DNA from: Candidatus Bipolaricaulota bacterium
GTDB taxonomy: Bacteria; Bipolaricaulota; Bipolaricaulia; Bipolaricaulales; Bipolaricaulaceae
NCBI GenBank assembly: GCA_027027485.1
Contig: JALVLL010000253.1
Coordinates: 1-7,238 of the forward strand
Length of the DNA: 7,238 nt
Reading direction: 5' to 3'
Made by a program: the position numbers and the translations under genes. Shown piece after piece: positions 1 to 6,138 of the stretch. Every line of letters starts with the position of its first letter. Position 1 is the first letter of the stretch. Below the pieces are notes generated by a model. That model worked only from the letters and a program-made list of their open reading frames with translations. It ran no database searches and was not told where the DNA came from.

Positions 1-1
1 G

Positions 2-241
2 TTAAACGCCTTGAAGAAGTCCTACACACAACTATCCACCAAGCTCCTCGAGGCCAAGGTGGCCCGGGCCGAGACCGCCGAGCCCATAAGGGTGGTGGAA
101 GAGCCGTTCGTTCCCTCGATTCCCGTGGGGCCAAATCGGAAGATGAACATCGCGGTGGCGGGGGTGTTGGGGCTGTTTATGGGGGTGTTGCTCGCGTTCC
201 TGTGGAACTATCTTAAGGGACCCGAGGAAACTCCCGGTTGA
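2..241 (+). CDS. Wzz/GNVR-type polysaccharide chain-length determinant, C-terminal fragment (5' end outside window)
   Basis: The frame is open from the window edge to a TGA at 239-241, so only about 79 C-terminal residues are present. They show a charged, probably coiled segment (KLLEAKVARAETAEP), then a Pro-rich stretch with PVGPNRKMN, then one hydrophobic helix (about IAVAGVLGLFMGVLLAFLW), then a short charged tail ending in EETPG. A Pro-rich motif directly before the second transmembrane helix is the standard C-terminus of Wzz / GNVR-domain proteins, which sit in the inner membrane and set O-antigen, capsule or exopolysaccharide chain length. The in-frame TTG at position 11 is not a credible start because family resemblance continues upstream of it. 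No C-terminal tyrosine-kinase domain follows, so if a kinase partner exists it is a separate gene. The wider family is fairly sure; the exact polysaccharide cannot be told. Confidence 0.75.
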   Translation, partial: LNALKKSYTQLSTKLLEAKVARAETAEPIRVVEEPFVPSIPVGPNRKMNIAVAGVLGLFMGVLLAFLWNYLKGPEETPG

Positions 242-266
242 AATCGACCCTTTTTGGGGCTACAAA
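238..266 (+). promoter_or_regulatory. Candidate sigma-70-type promoter for the iclR-ABC gene pair
   Basis: TTGAAA at 238-243 (5 of 6 matches to the -35 consensus) and TACAAA at 261-266 (4 of 6 matches to the -10 consensus) are separated by exactly 17 nt. Transcription would begin near 273, giving a leader of about 30-35 nt before the regulator. The -35 box overlaps the stop codon of the upstream Wzz-like gene. IclR-family proteins often regulate their own promoter, so an operator could lie here, but no convincing palindrome was found. This is a by-eye motif match only. Confidence 0.45.
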
Positions 267-307
267 CGCTTTAGCTGTGGGAACAAGCTTTCGCCCGGAG
301 GTAGATG

Positions 308-1039
308 ATGTCCCGAGAGAGATACCTTAATACTTCTTTGTCCAAGGCCCTTAAGATCCTCGACCTCTTCGACGATGAGCGGCGTGAGCTTTCCCTATCC
401 GAGCTCGCTCGGGGGCTTGGCTTGCGGCCCGGAAGCATCTACCCCATCGTCTATACCCTCTGGCAACATGGGTACCTCGATCGCTGCCCCGATACCAAGC
501 GCTACCGCTTGGGACTGAAGATCCTGGTCCAGGCGGGATATATCCTCTCAGGGCTCGATATCCGCGAGCGCGCAAAGCCCGTGCTCAAAAGGCTTGTGAG
601 GGAGCATGGTGGGAGTGCCACCCTCTCCGTAGTGGGCGGGGACGACGTGATCTTCATCGAGGAGGAAAGCAACTCCCCCATGATCCGGGCCTACATGATC
701 GGCCAGCGGGTGTCCCTGCATGATGCCGCTCCGGGCAAGGTATTCCTGGCCTTCTCCGCCGAGTCCGACCCCGGCGAACCCGAGCTCATCCCCGAGGAGC
801 TCGTCCGCGAACTGCGGGAGATAAAGGCCAAGGGATTCGCACTGGAGCAGGGCGAGAACAACGATCAGGTGGTGGTCGTCGCGGCTCCGATCCGCGATTT
901 CCGGGGGGAAGTGGTGGCGGCCTTGACCATATCGGTGCCCAATCCAAAATCTAAGGAGGAGATCATCGAAGCGGTGCTCGGGGCCGCGGAGGAGATCTCC
1001 CGGTCCTTGGGGTACCGGCCGAAATCCGGACGGAGGTGA
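308..1039 (+). CDS. IclR-family transcriptional regulator
   Basis: This encodes about 243 residues, the normal IclR length. Residues about 10-70 form the N-terminal winged helix-turn-helix (SKALKILDLFDD, LSELARGLGL, then GYLDRC and RYRLG). The rest is the IclR effector-binding domain, with IRERAKPVLKRL, the FIEE strand, SLHDAAPGKVFLAF in the ligand-pocket region, and the late APIRD and AALTISVP strands. Such proteins bind a small metabolite, often an aromatic or sugar-acid, and repress or activate catabolic and transport genes. Two ATG codons lie in tandem at 305 and 308. GGAGGT at 297-302 is 2 nt from the first and 5 nt from the second, so 308 is preferred; starting at 305 would add one Met. 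The stop is followed after 6 nt by the ABC ATPase gene, suggesting co-transcription and possibly control of sugar uptake. The ligand is not predictable. Confidence 0.9.
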   Translation: MSRERYLNTSLSKALKILDLFDDERRELSLSELARGLGLRPGSIYPIVYTLWQHGYLDRCPDTKRYRLGLKILVQAGYILSGLDIRERAKPVLKRLVREHGGSATLSVVGGDDVIFIEEESNSPMIRAYMIGQRVSLHDAAPGKVFLAFSAESDPGEPELIPEELVRELREIKAKGFALEQGENNDQVVVVAAPIRDFRGEVVAALTISVPNPKSKEEIIEAVLGAAEEISRSLGYRPKSGRR

Positions 1040-1045
1040 TGGGGC

Positions 1046-2149
1046 TTGGCGGAGGTGATTCTTAAAGAGGTCACGAAGAAGTTCGGCAACTTCGTCGCCG
1101 TAAACAAGATCAACCTCGAGGTCAAGGACGGCGAGTTCGTGGTATTGGTGGGGCCATCCGGCTGCGGCAAGACCACCACCCTCCGCATGATCGCCGGCCT
1201 CGAGGAGGTCACCGAGGGCGAGATTTATATCGGCGGGAAGCTCGTCAACGACGTGCCGCCCAAGGACCGCGACATCGCCATGGTGTTCCAGAACTACGCC
1301 CTTTACCCCCACATGGACGTCTACAACAACATGGCCTTCGGCTTGAAGCTCAGGAAGGTCCCCAAGAAGGAGATCGATCGCCGGGTGCGGGAAGTGGCGA
1401 AGATGCTCGGCATCGAGGACAAGCTCCGCGCTAAGCCCCGGGAGCTCTCCGGCGGCCAGAGGCAGCGCGTGGCCCTGGGCCGGGCCATCGTACGGAACCC
1501 CAAGGTCTTCCTCTTCGACGAGCCCCTCTCCAACCTGGACGCCAAGCTCCGCGTCCGGATGCGGGCCGAGCTCGCCGAGCTCCACCAGCGCCTCAAGACC
1601 ACCTCCATCTACGTCACCCACGACCAGGTGGAGGCCATGACCCTCGGTCACCGGATCGCGGTGATGAACGCCGGTGTCATCCTCCAGTACGCCGACCCCC
1701 AGAGCATCTACAACAACCCCACCAACATGTTCGTGGCGGGCTTCATCGGTTCCCCACCTATGAACTTCCTCCGTGCCCGGGTCACCGAGTCCGACGGGAA
1801 GCTCTACGTGGAGAACCCCGGGTTGAAGCTCCTTATCCCTGAGGAAAAGGCCACTCCCGAGGTCCGCTCCTACCTCGGCAGGGAGGTCGTCTTCGGGATC
1901 AGGCCCGAGGACATCCGCACAACCGAGATGGTTCCCGAGCCCGCTCCCGAGACCACCTTCACCGCCCGGGTTAGGGTACGGGAACTCTTGGGCGACGAGC
2001 TCATCGTCTACGCCGACTGTGCCGATCAGGAGATCATCGCCAAGCTGGATCCACACGTGCACGTGAACGTGGGCGATGAGGTCACTTTCGTGGCCATGAT
2101 GGAGCACATGCACCTTTTCGACCCCGAGACCGAGAAGGCCATCATATGA
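1046..2149 (+). CDS. Carbohydrate ABC-transporter ATP-binding protein (MalK/UgpC/MsmK type)
   Basis: This is a 367-residue ATPase, the usual length for the MalK/UgpC group. Visible motifs are Walker A GPSGCGKT (36-43), Q-loop Q82, signature LSGGQ (134-138), Walker B VFLFDEP (154-160), D-loop SNLDAK (162-167) and H-loop His192 in THDQVEAMTL. The C-terminal part after about residue 235 is the OB-fold/TOBE regulatory domain, with the typical FGIRPEDI motif at 283-290. It would energise import of a sugar, polyol or sugar-phosphate at the inner face of the membrane. The start is TTG at 1046, placed 9 nt after GGAGG (1032-1036), which lies inside the end of the regulator gene. The nearby ATG at 1039 opens only an 8-codon frame. 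No permease or substrate-binding gene is in the window, so this may be a shared ATPase serving transporters encoded elsewhere. The family is certain; the substrate is unknown. Confidence 0.95.
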   Translation: MAEVILKEVTKKFGNFVAVNKINLEVKDGEFVVLVGPSGCGKTTTLRMIAGLEEVTEGEIYIGGKLVNDVPPKDRDIAMVFQNYALYPHMDVYNNMAFGLKLRKVPKKEIDRRVREVAKMLGIEDKLRAKPRELSGGQRQRVALGRAIVRNPKVFLFDEPLSNLDAKLRVRMRAELAELHQRLKTTSIYVTHDQVEAMTLGHRIAVMNAGVILQYADPQSIYNNPTNMFVAGFIGSPPMNFLRARVTESDGKLYVENPGLKLLIPEEKATPEVRSYLGREVVFGIRPEDIRTTEMVPEPAPETTFTARVRVRELLGDELIVYADCADQEIIAKLDPHVHVNVGDEVTFVAMMEHMHLFDPETEKAII

Positions 2150-2150
2150 T

Positions 2151-2176
2151 CGCCGTCAGTTTTTGACCTGACGGTG
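2151..2176 (+). other. Short GC-rich hairpin just after the ABC ATPase gene
   Basis: CCGTCAG (2153-2159) pairs perfectly with CTGACGG (2168-2174) across an 8-nt T-rich loop. One wobble and one further C-G pair extend the stem outward to 2151/2176. It begins 2 nt after the ABC-gene stop codon, where a terminator would be expected. However, no run of T residues follows on either strand, so a Rho-independent terminator is not well supported. It may be a 3'-end stabilising structure or part of the korC leader. Confidence 0.45.
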
Positions 2177-2185
2177 GCCATTTAG

Positions 2186-2240
2186 ACCTCACCCCGCAAG
2201 GGATAGAGTTCCCTCGGTGGGATCCTTTGCGGGGTGAGGT
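2186..2240 (+). promoter_or_regulatory. Long near-perfect hairpin enclosing the korC start codon
   Basis: The 5' arm 2186-2204 pairs with the 3' arm 2222-2240 over 19 consecutive positions. All are Watson-Crick except one G-U wobble (2200/2226), and a further G-U is possible at 2185/2241. The loop is 17 nt (2205-2221). The TTG start codon at 2227-2229 lies wholly in the 3' arm, paired with CAA at 2197-2199, while the only SD-like sequence, GGTGGG (2216-2221), lies in the loop. The stem is followed by TTCGTTTT, giving it terminator-like character. It could act as a translation-blocking stem, a transcription attenuator, an overlapping terminator for the ABC gene, or a DNA palindrome bound by a regulator. 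The structure is seen directly; the function is inferred. Confidence 0.6.
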
Positions 2241-2781
2241 TCGTTTTGCCGGATTCGGGGGCCAGGGGATCATCTCCGCCGGGCGCATCACGGGCCGGGC
2301 GGCGGTGATTCACGAGGGGAAGCACGCGGTCCTGATCCAATCTTACGGTCCCGAGGCCAGGGGCGGCGCCTGCTCCGCCGAGGTGGTCATCTCCTCCTCC
2401 CCAGCCACCTACCCGCGCGTCGTGAAGCCCGAGGTAGCGGTGATCATGTCCCAAGAGGCCTACGAGAAGTACGGCCACGATATCAAGCCCGGGGGGATAC
2501 TTCTCGTCGATCCAGACCTCGTGGAATACGAGGAGAGGGACGACGTGCGGATAATCCCCGTGCCCGCCACCCGGATCGCCGAGAAGCTCGGGAAGAGGAT
2601 CGTGGCCAACGTGGTGATGCTCGGGGCCCTAGCGGCGGTATGGGACAAGGTGTCGGTGGAGGGGATGAAGAAGGCGGTGCTCGAGTCGGTCCCGCCGCAT
2701 ACCGTGGACCTCAACCGGCGGGCCTTCGAGGAAGGGGTGAGGTACGTGGAGGAGGTCCTGCATGCCGCCGAGAAATCCTGA
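2227..2781 (+). CDS. korC: 2-oxoacid:ferredoxin oxidoreductase gamma subunit (KorC/PorG-type), without alpha/beta partners in view
   Basis: This 184-residue protein has the typical length and layout of a separate gamma subunit. GFGGQG (9-14) comes near the N-terminus, SYGPEARGGACSAEVVIS (39-56) is the hallmark second motif, and PGGILLVDP and ANVVMLGALAAV follow. In the family this subunit belongs to CoA-dependent oxidoreductases that oxidise 2-oxoglutarate, pyruvate or related 2-oxoacids and reduce ferredoxin in the cytoplasm; the TPP and catalytic subunits are separate genes (korA, korB). Neither is next to it here. The TTG at 2227 is chosen because no ATG, GTG or TTG lies in frame between it and the upstream stop at 2164, and family members begin just before the GFGGQG strand. 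Its 3' end overlaps hdrA by 20 nt, suggesting translational coupling. The start codon sits inside a strong hairpin. The family is confident; substrate and partner are open. Confidence 0.88.
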   Translation: MRGEVRFAGFGGQGIISAGRITGRAAVIHEGKHAVLIQSYGPEARGGACSAEVVISSSPATYPRVVKPEVAVIMSQEAYEKYGHDIKPGGILLVDPDLVEYEERDDVRIIPVPATRIAEKLGKRIVANVVMLGALAAVWDKVSVEGMKKAVLESVPPHTVDLNRRAFEEGVRYVEEVLHAAEKS

Positions 2782-4780
2782 GAGGATCCGGGCCCAGAAG
2801 CCGAGGATCGGTGTCTTCGTCTGCCACTGCGGCCACAACATCGCCGGGGTGGTGGATGTGAAGCGGGTGGCGGAGCAGCTTTCCAAGTACCCGGGCGTGG
2901 TCTATGCCACCGATTACGAGTACATGTGTTCGGATCCGGGCCAGGAGCTCCTGAAGAAGGCCATCAGGGAACATCGCCTGAACGGGGTGGTGGTGGCCGC
3001 CTGTTCCCCTTCCATGCACGAGGCCACCTTCCGCCGGGCGGCAGGGGAAGTGGACCTGAACCCGTACCTCGTCGAGTGCGCCAACATCCGCGAGCACTGC
3101 TCCTGGGTCCACGATCCCGGGGAGGCTGCCACCCAGAAGGCCATCACCATAACCCGCACCATGGTGGAGAAGGTGAAGGGCAACATGCCCCTGGAGCCGG
3201 TGGAGGTCTCCCACAAGGAGAAGTGCCTCGTTGTGGGCGGGGGGATCGCCGGGATCCAAGCCGCCCTGGATGTCGCCGAGGCCGGGTATGAGGTGATCCT
3301 CGTCGAGAAAAGCCCCACCATCGGCGGGCACATGGCCCAGCTTTCCGAGACCTTCCCCACCCTGGACTGCTCCCAGTGCATCCTCACCCCCAAGATGGTG
3401 GAGGTGGAGCGCCACCCCAAGATAAGGCTTTTGGTGAACTCCGAGGTGGAGGAGATCTCGGGATTCATCGGGAACTACCGCGTCCGGATCCGTAAGAAAC
3501 CCTCCTACGTAGATCCCGATCTCTGCAATCTATGTGGGGAATGCGAGAAGGTATGTCCAGTAAGGGTTCCCAACGAGTTCGACCGGGGGCTCTCGGAGCG
3601 GGGGGCGATCTACATCCCCTTCCCCCAGGCGGTCCCCTCCACCTACACCCTGGATGAGGAGACCTGCCTCGGGATAAAGCCCCTGATCTGCGGGAAATGC
3701 GCCGAGGTCTGCGAGCCTGGGGCCATCGACTTCGACATGTCCGAGGAGATCATCGAGGAGGAGGTAGGAGCCGTAATCCTCGCCACCGGATACGACCTCT
3801 ACGAGACGAAGGCGCTTCCCGAATACTCCCCCGACGACCCGGACGTGATCGATCCCCTGCAGTTCGAGCGGTTGCTTTCGGCCACCGGACCCACCCGGGG
3901 GGAGATCCGCCGCCCCTCCGACGGGAAGGTTCCCAAGACCGTGGTGTTCATAAAATGCGCGGGCTCCCGGGACCCCGAGCTCCACAAACCCTACTGCTCC
4001 GCCATCTGCTGCATGTACACCGCCAAGCACGCCCTCCTCTACAAGCACGCCGTCCCCGACGGCCGGGCCATCGTCTTCTACATCGACATCCGCGCCCCGG
4101 GGAAGGGGTATGAGGAGTTCATCCACCGGGTGATGGAGGAGGACCGGGTCCTCTACATCCGGGGTAAGGTGGCCAAGGTGTTCCGGGAGGGGGACAAGCT
4201 CATCGTCTGGGGTGTGGACACCCTCTCGGGCCAGCGGGTGGAGGTGGAGGCGGATCTCGTGGTTTTGGCCATGGCGGTGGTGCCGCCCAAGGGGGTGGAG
4301 GATCTCGCCCGGACGCTCCGGCTCTCCTGCCTCGACGAGAACGGGTTCCTCAAGGAGGCCCATCCCAAGCTCCGCCCCTTGGAGACCCTGGCCGGGGGGA
4401 TCTTCATCGCCGGGGCGGCCCAGGGGCCGAAGGATATCCCCCAGGCGGTGACCCAAGGCTCTGGGGCGGCGGCCAAGGCGATCGCGCTCCTTTCGGCCCC
4501 CACCCTCACCCACTCCCCTGAAGTCGCGGAGGTGGACGAGGAGCTCTGCTCCGGTTGCCGGGTGTGTGCCCCCCTGTGCCCCTACGGCGCCATCACCGTG
4601 GAGGAGACGGCGCAGGTGAACGAGCTTTTGTGTGAGGGGTGTGGGACATGTGTGGCGGCCTGCCCCTCGGGGGCGCTTTCCCTGCGGAACCTGGAGGATT
4701 CCCAGGTGGAATCCATGGTGGAGGCGGCCCTGGCGGAGCTTTCGCCGGCGCGGGAAGCGGTGGAGGTGAAGGGTGGCTGA
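2762..4780 (+). CDS. hdrA: HdrA-like FAD/iron-sulfur electron-bifurcating subunit
   Basis: This 672-residue protein matches full-length HdrA. In order it has an N-terminal Cys-rich domain (VCHCGHNIAG at 20-29, C56, AACSPSMHE at 79-87), an FAD-binding thioredoxin-reductase-like fold (LVVGGGIAG at 156-164, ILVEKSPTIGGHMAQL at 179-194, then TLDCSQCILTPKM), an inserted ferredoxin-like region with C255/C258/C261/C265 and C302/C310/C313/C317, a KCAGSRD...YCSAICC segment (C399, C412, C416, C417), the second FAD motif IFIAGAAQGP (547-556), and a C-terminal 2x[4Fe-4S] ferredoxin (C596/C599/C602/C606 and C624/C627/C630/C634). HdrA is the soluble flavoprotein where an electron pair from MvhD is split between ferredoxin and a higher-potential acceptor, or the reverse. 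GGAGGAGGT (2748-2756) lies 5 nt before the ATG. It overlaps mvhD by 8 nt. There is no fusion to MvhD, and HdrB/HdrC are not in the window, so the second acceptor is unknown. Confidence 0.95.
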   Translation: MPPRNPERIRAQKPRIGVFVCHCGHNIAGVVDVKRVAEQLSKYPGVVYATDYEYMCSDPGQELLKKAIREHRLNGVVVAACSPSMHEATFRRAAGEVDLNPYLVECANIREHCSWVHDPGEAATQKAITITRTMVEKVKGNMPLEPVEVSHKEKCLVVGGGIAGIQAALDVAEAGYEVILVEKSPTIGGHMAQLSETFPTLDCSQCILTPKMVEVERHPKIRLLVNSEVEEISGFIGNYRVRIRKKPSYVDPDLCNLCGECEKVCPVRVPNEFDRGLSERGAIYIPFPQAVPSTYTLDEETCLGIKPLICGKCAEVCEPGAIDFDMSEEIIEEEVGAVILATGYDLYETKALPEYSPDDPDVIDPLQFERLLSATGPTRGEIRRPSDGKVPKTVVFIKCAGSRDPELHKPYCSAICCMYTAKHALLYKHAVPDGRAIVFYIDIRAPGKGYEEFIHRVMEEDRVLYIRGKVAKVFREGDKLIVWGVDTLSGQRVEVEADLVVLAMAVVPPKGVEDLARTLRLSCLDENGFLKEAHPKLRPLETLAGGIFIAGAAQGPKDIPQAVTQGSGAAAKAIALLSAPTLTHSPEVAEVDEELCSGCRVCAPLCPYGAITVEETAQVNELLCEGCGTCVAACPSGALSLRNLEDSQVESMVEAALAELSPAREAVEVKGG

Positions 4781-5210
4781 CGGAAACGGTCACGAGCCGA
4801 GGATCGTGGCGTTCCTTTGTCGTTGGTGCTCTTACGCCGGGGCGGATCTCGCTGGCACAAGCCGCATAAAGTACCCCCCAAACATCATCCCCATCCGGGT
4901 CCCCTGCTCCGGCCGGGTGGATCCGGCGTGGGTCATGGAGGCCTTCGCGCGCGGTGCCGACGGGGTGTTCATCGGGGGTTGCCACCCCGGCGACTGTCAC
5001 TACGTCTCGGGGAACTACAAGGCCCGGAGGAGGGTGACGCTCCTTAGGAAACTCCTTCCCCAGCTGGGGATAGATCCACGGAGGCTGAGGCTCGAGTGGA
5101 TCTCCGCCACCGAGGGGAAGCGCTTCGCCGAGGTCGTCACCGAGTTCGTGGAGGAGCTCAAGGAACTGGGCCCCATGCGGGCCGAGGAGGCGGCGCAGGA
5201 TGTCCGCTAA
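4773..5210 (+). CDS. mvhD: MvhD-like [2Fe-2S] electron-transfer subunit linking hydrogenase to HdrA
   Basis: This 145-residue protein has the MvhD/FrhD-like delta-subunit pattern: AFLCRWCSYAGADLAG near the N-terminus (C16, C19), RVPCSGRVDP (C45), then GGCHPGDCHY (C70, C75), and the late LEWISATEGKRFAEVV segment. These cysteines ligate a [2Fe-2S] cluster in the family. The protein passes electrons between the hydrogenase small subunit and the HdrA flavin. It starts at GTG 4773, overlapping the hdrA end by 8 nt, with GGAGGTG at 4762-4768 upstream. It overlaps mvhG by 11 nt. The length is typical for a stand-alone MvhD, with about 35 extra C-terminal residues after the family core that look helical and charged. 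Confidence in the family is high; the donor and acceptor are inferred from gene order. Confidence 0.93.
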   Translation: MADGNGHEPRIVAFLCRWCSYAGADLAGTSRIKYPPNIIPIRVPCSGRVDPAWVMEAFARGADGVFIGGCHPGDCHYVSGNYKARRRVTLLRKLLPQLGIDPRRLRLEWISATEGKRFAEVVTEFVEELKELGPMRAEEAAQDVR

Positions 5211-6138
5211 GCCGAAGATCGCCGTCTACTGGACCGGGAGCTGTGGGGGATGCGACGTCTCCTTCCTCGAGGTGGGGGAGGCGATCGTGGAGATCCTCTC
5301 CCGGGTGGAGGTCGTCTTCTGGCCCGCATTGGTGGATGTCAAGCGCTCGGACCTCGAGGCCATGCCCCCAGGCTCCATCGACTACGCCCTCATAAACGGG
5401 GTCATCCGCACCGAGGAAAACCGCGAGATGGCGGAGATCTTACGGGAAAAGTCAAAGTACATCGTGGCCTACGGGGCCTGCGCGCACCTGGGAGGGGTCC
5501 CCTCCCTGGCGGACCTTTGGGGCAAGGAGGAGATCTTCCGCGCGGTGTTCGGGGAGGGGTTCAGGCCGGGACCTCCTCCCGGGGTAGATGGCGAGGCGCG
5601 GCTTCCCGATCTCAGCGAGAAGGCGGTCCCGCTGGAGGAGGTGGTGCGGGTGGACTACGCCGTCCCCGGATGCCCCCCGCCGGCGCCGCTTATCTCGCGG
5701 TTCTTCACGGCCCTTTTCTCGGGCGAGATGCCGGATCCGCCGTATGTGTTCGCCAACGTGAAGGCCCTGTGTGAGGAGTGTCCCCGGGAGAGGCACGACG
5801 ACCGCCGGATCGAGCGGATCGTGAGGCCCCACGAGATCGTCCCCGACCCGAACAAATGCCTCCTGGAGCAGGGCCTCATCTGCATGGGGCCGGTGACCCG
5901 GGGCGGGTGTAATGCCCTCTGCCCCGTGGCGGGGATGCCCTGTACCGGGTGTCTCGGCCCCACCCCCGAGGCGGGGGACCCCGGGGCGGCCATGCTCTCG
6001 GCCCTGGCCTCCTTGGTCCGCTTCGAGGACGAGGGGGAGGAGTACTTCGCCAGGGAGGACGAGGTCCTGGAGAGGCTCGCCGATCCCCTGGGGACCTTCT
6101 ACATGTACGCCTTCGGCAAGTTCCGGAGGAGGTCATGA
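5200..6138 (+). CDS. mvhG: [NiFe]-hydrogenase small subunit, group 3c (MvhG-like)
   Basis: This 312-residue protein contains exactly twelve cysteines, enough for three [4Fe-4S] clusters. The proximal cluster set is recognisable as SCGGCDVSFLE (C15, C18), YGACAHLGG (C94) and VPGCPPP (C158). The others are CEECPRERHD (C191, C194), C220, C228 and the CNALCPVAGMPCTGCLGPTPEAG region (C237, C241, C248, C251). No twin-arginine signal is present, so the protein is cytoplasmic, as expected for group 3 enzymes. It carries electrons from the [NiFe] site to MvhD. The ATG at 5200 lies inside the mvhD end (11-nt overlap), 9 nt after GAGGAGG (5184-5190). Its stop forms an ATGA overlap with mvhA. The neighbouring mvhD and hdrA favour group 3c over the related F420-reducing or NAD-linked types. 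The residues from about 118 to 145 (GPPPGVDGEARLPDLSEKA) may be a lineage-specific loop. Confidence 0.93.
   Translation: MSAKPKIAVYWTGSCGGCDVSFLEVGEAIVEILSRVEVVFWPALVDVKRSDLEAMPPGSIDYALINGVIRTEENREMAEILREKSKYIVAYGACAHLGGVPSLADLWGKEEIFRAVFGEGFRPGPPPGVDGEARLPDLSEKAVPLEEVVRVDYAVPGCPPPAPLISRFFTALFSGEMPDPPYVFANVKALCEECPRERHDDRRIERIVRPHEIVPDPNKCLLEQGLICMGPVTRGGCNALCPVAGMPCTGCLGPTPEAGDPGAAMLSALASLVRFEDEGEEYFAREDEVLERLADPLGTFYMYAFGKFRRRS

Noticed and set aside
248..259. CCC-TTTTT-GGGG after the Wzz-like gene as a terminator
   Set aside because: It gives only three base pairs with the T run in the loop, so it is too weak; the stretch is better read as the spacer of the candidate promoter.
1039..1065. 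ATG overlapping the iclR stop (TGATG) as a possible start for the ABC gene or a small peptide
   Set aside because: This frame ends after 8 codons. The TTG at 1046 is in frame with the ATPase and has well-spaced GGAGG upstream.
548..2113. A 521-codon open frame on the - strand
   Set aside because: It lies antisense to the IclR and ABC genes, which have clear family motifs. Its His/Val/Leu/Gly-rich product has no recognisable domain and follows from strong GC bias at codon position three.
2151..2176. Hairpin after the ABC gene as a Rho-independent terminator
   Set aside because: The stem is good but no T-run follows it on either strand, so I list it as a hairpin only.
3530..4513. A 327-codon open frame on the - strand, and similar long - strand frames at 2711-3415, 6099-6623 and 6714-7154
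   Set aside because: All are antisense to hdrA or the hydrogenase genes, have low-complexity His/Gly/Arg/Pro-rich products, and lack a credible start context.
5250..5774. A 174-codon + strand frame inside mvhG, plus similar frames inside hdrA (2926-3291, 3697-4113)
   Set aside because: These are alternative-frame shadows rich in Gly, Arg and Pro; the main frame carries all conserved cysteine motifs without interruption.
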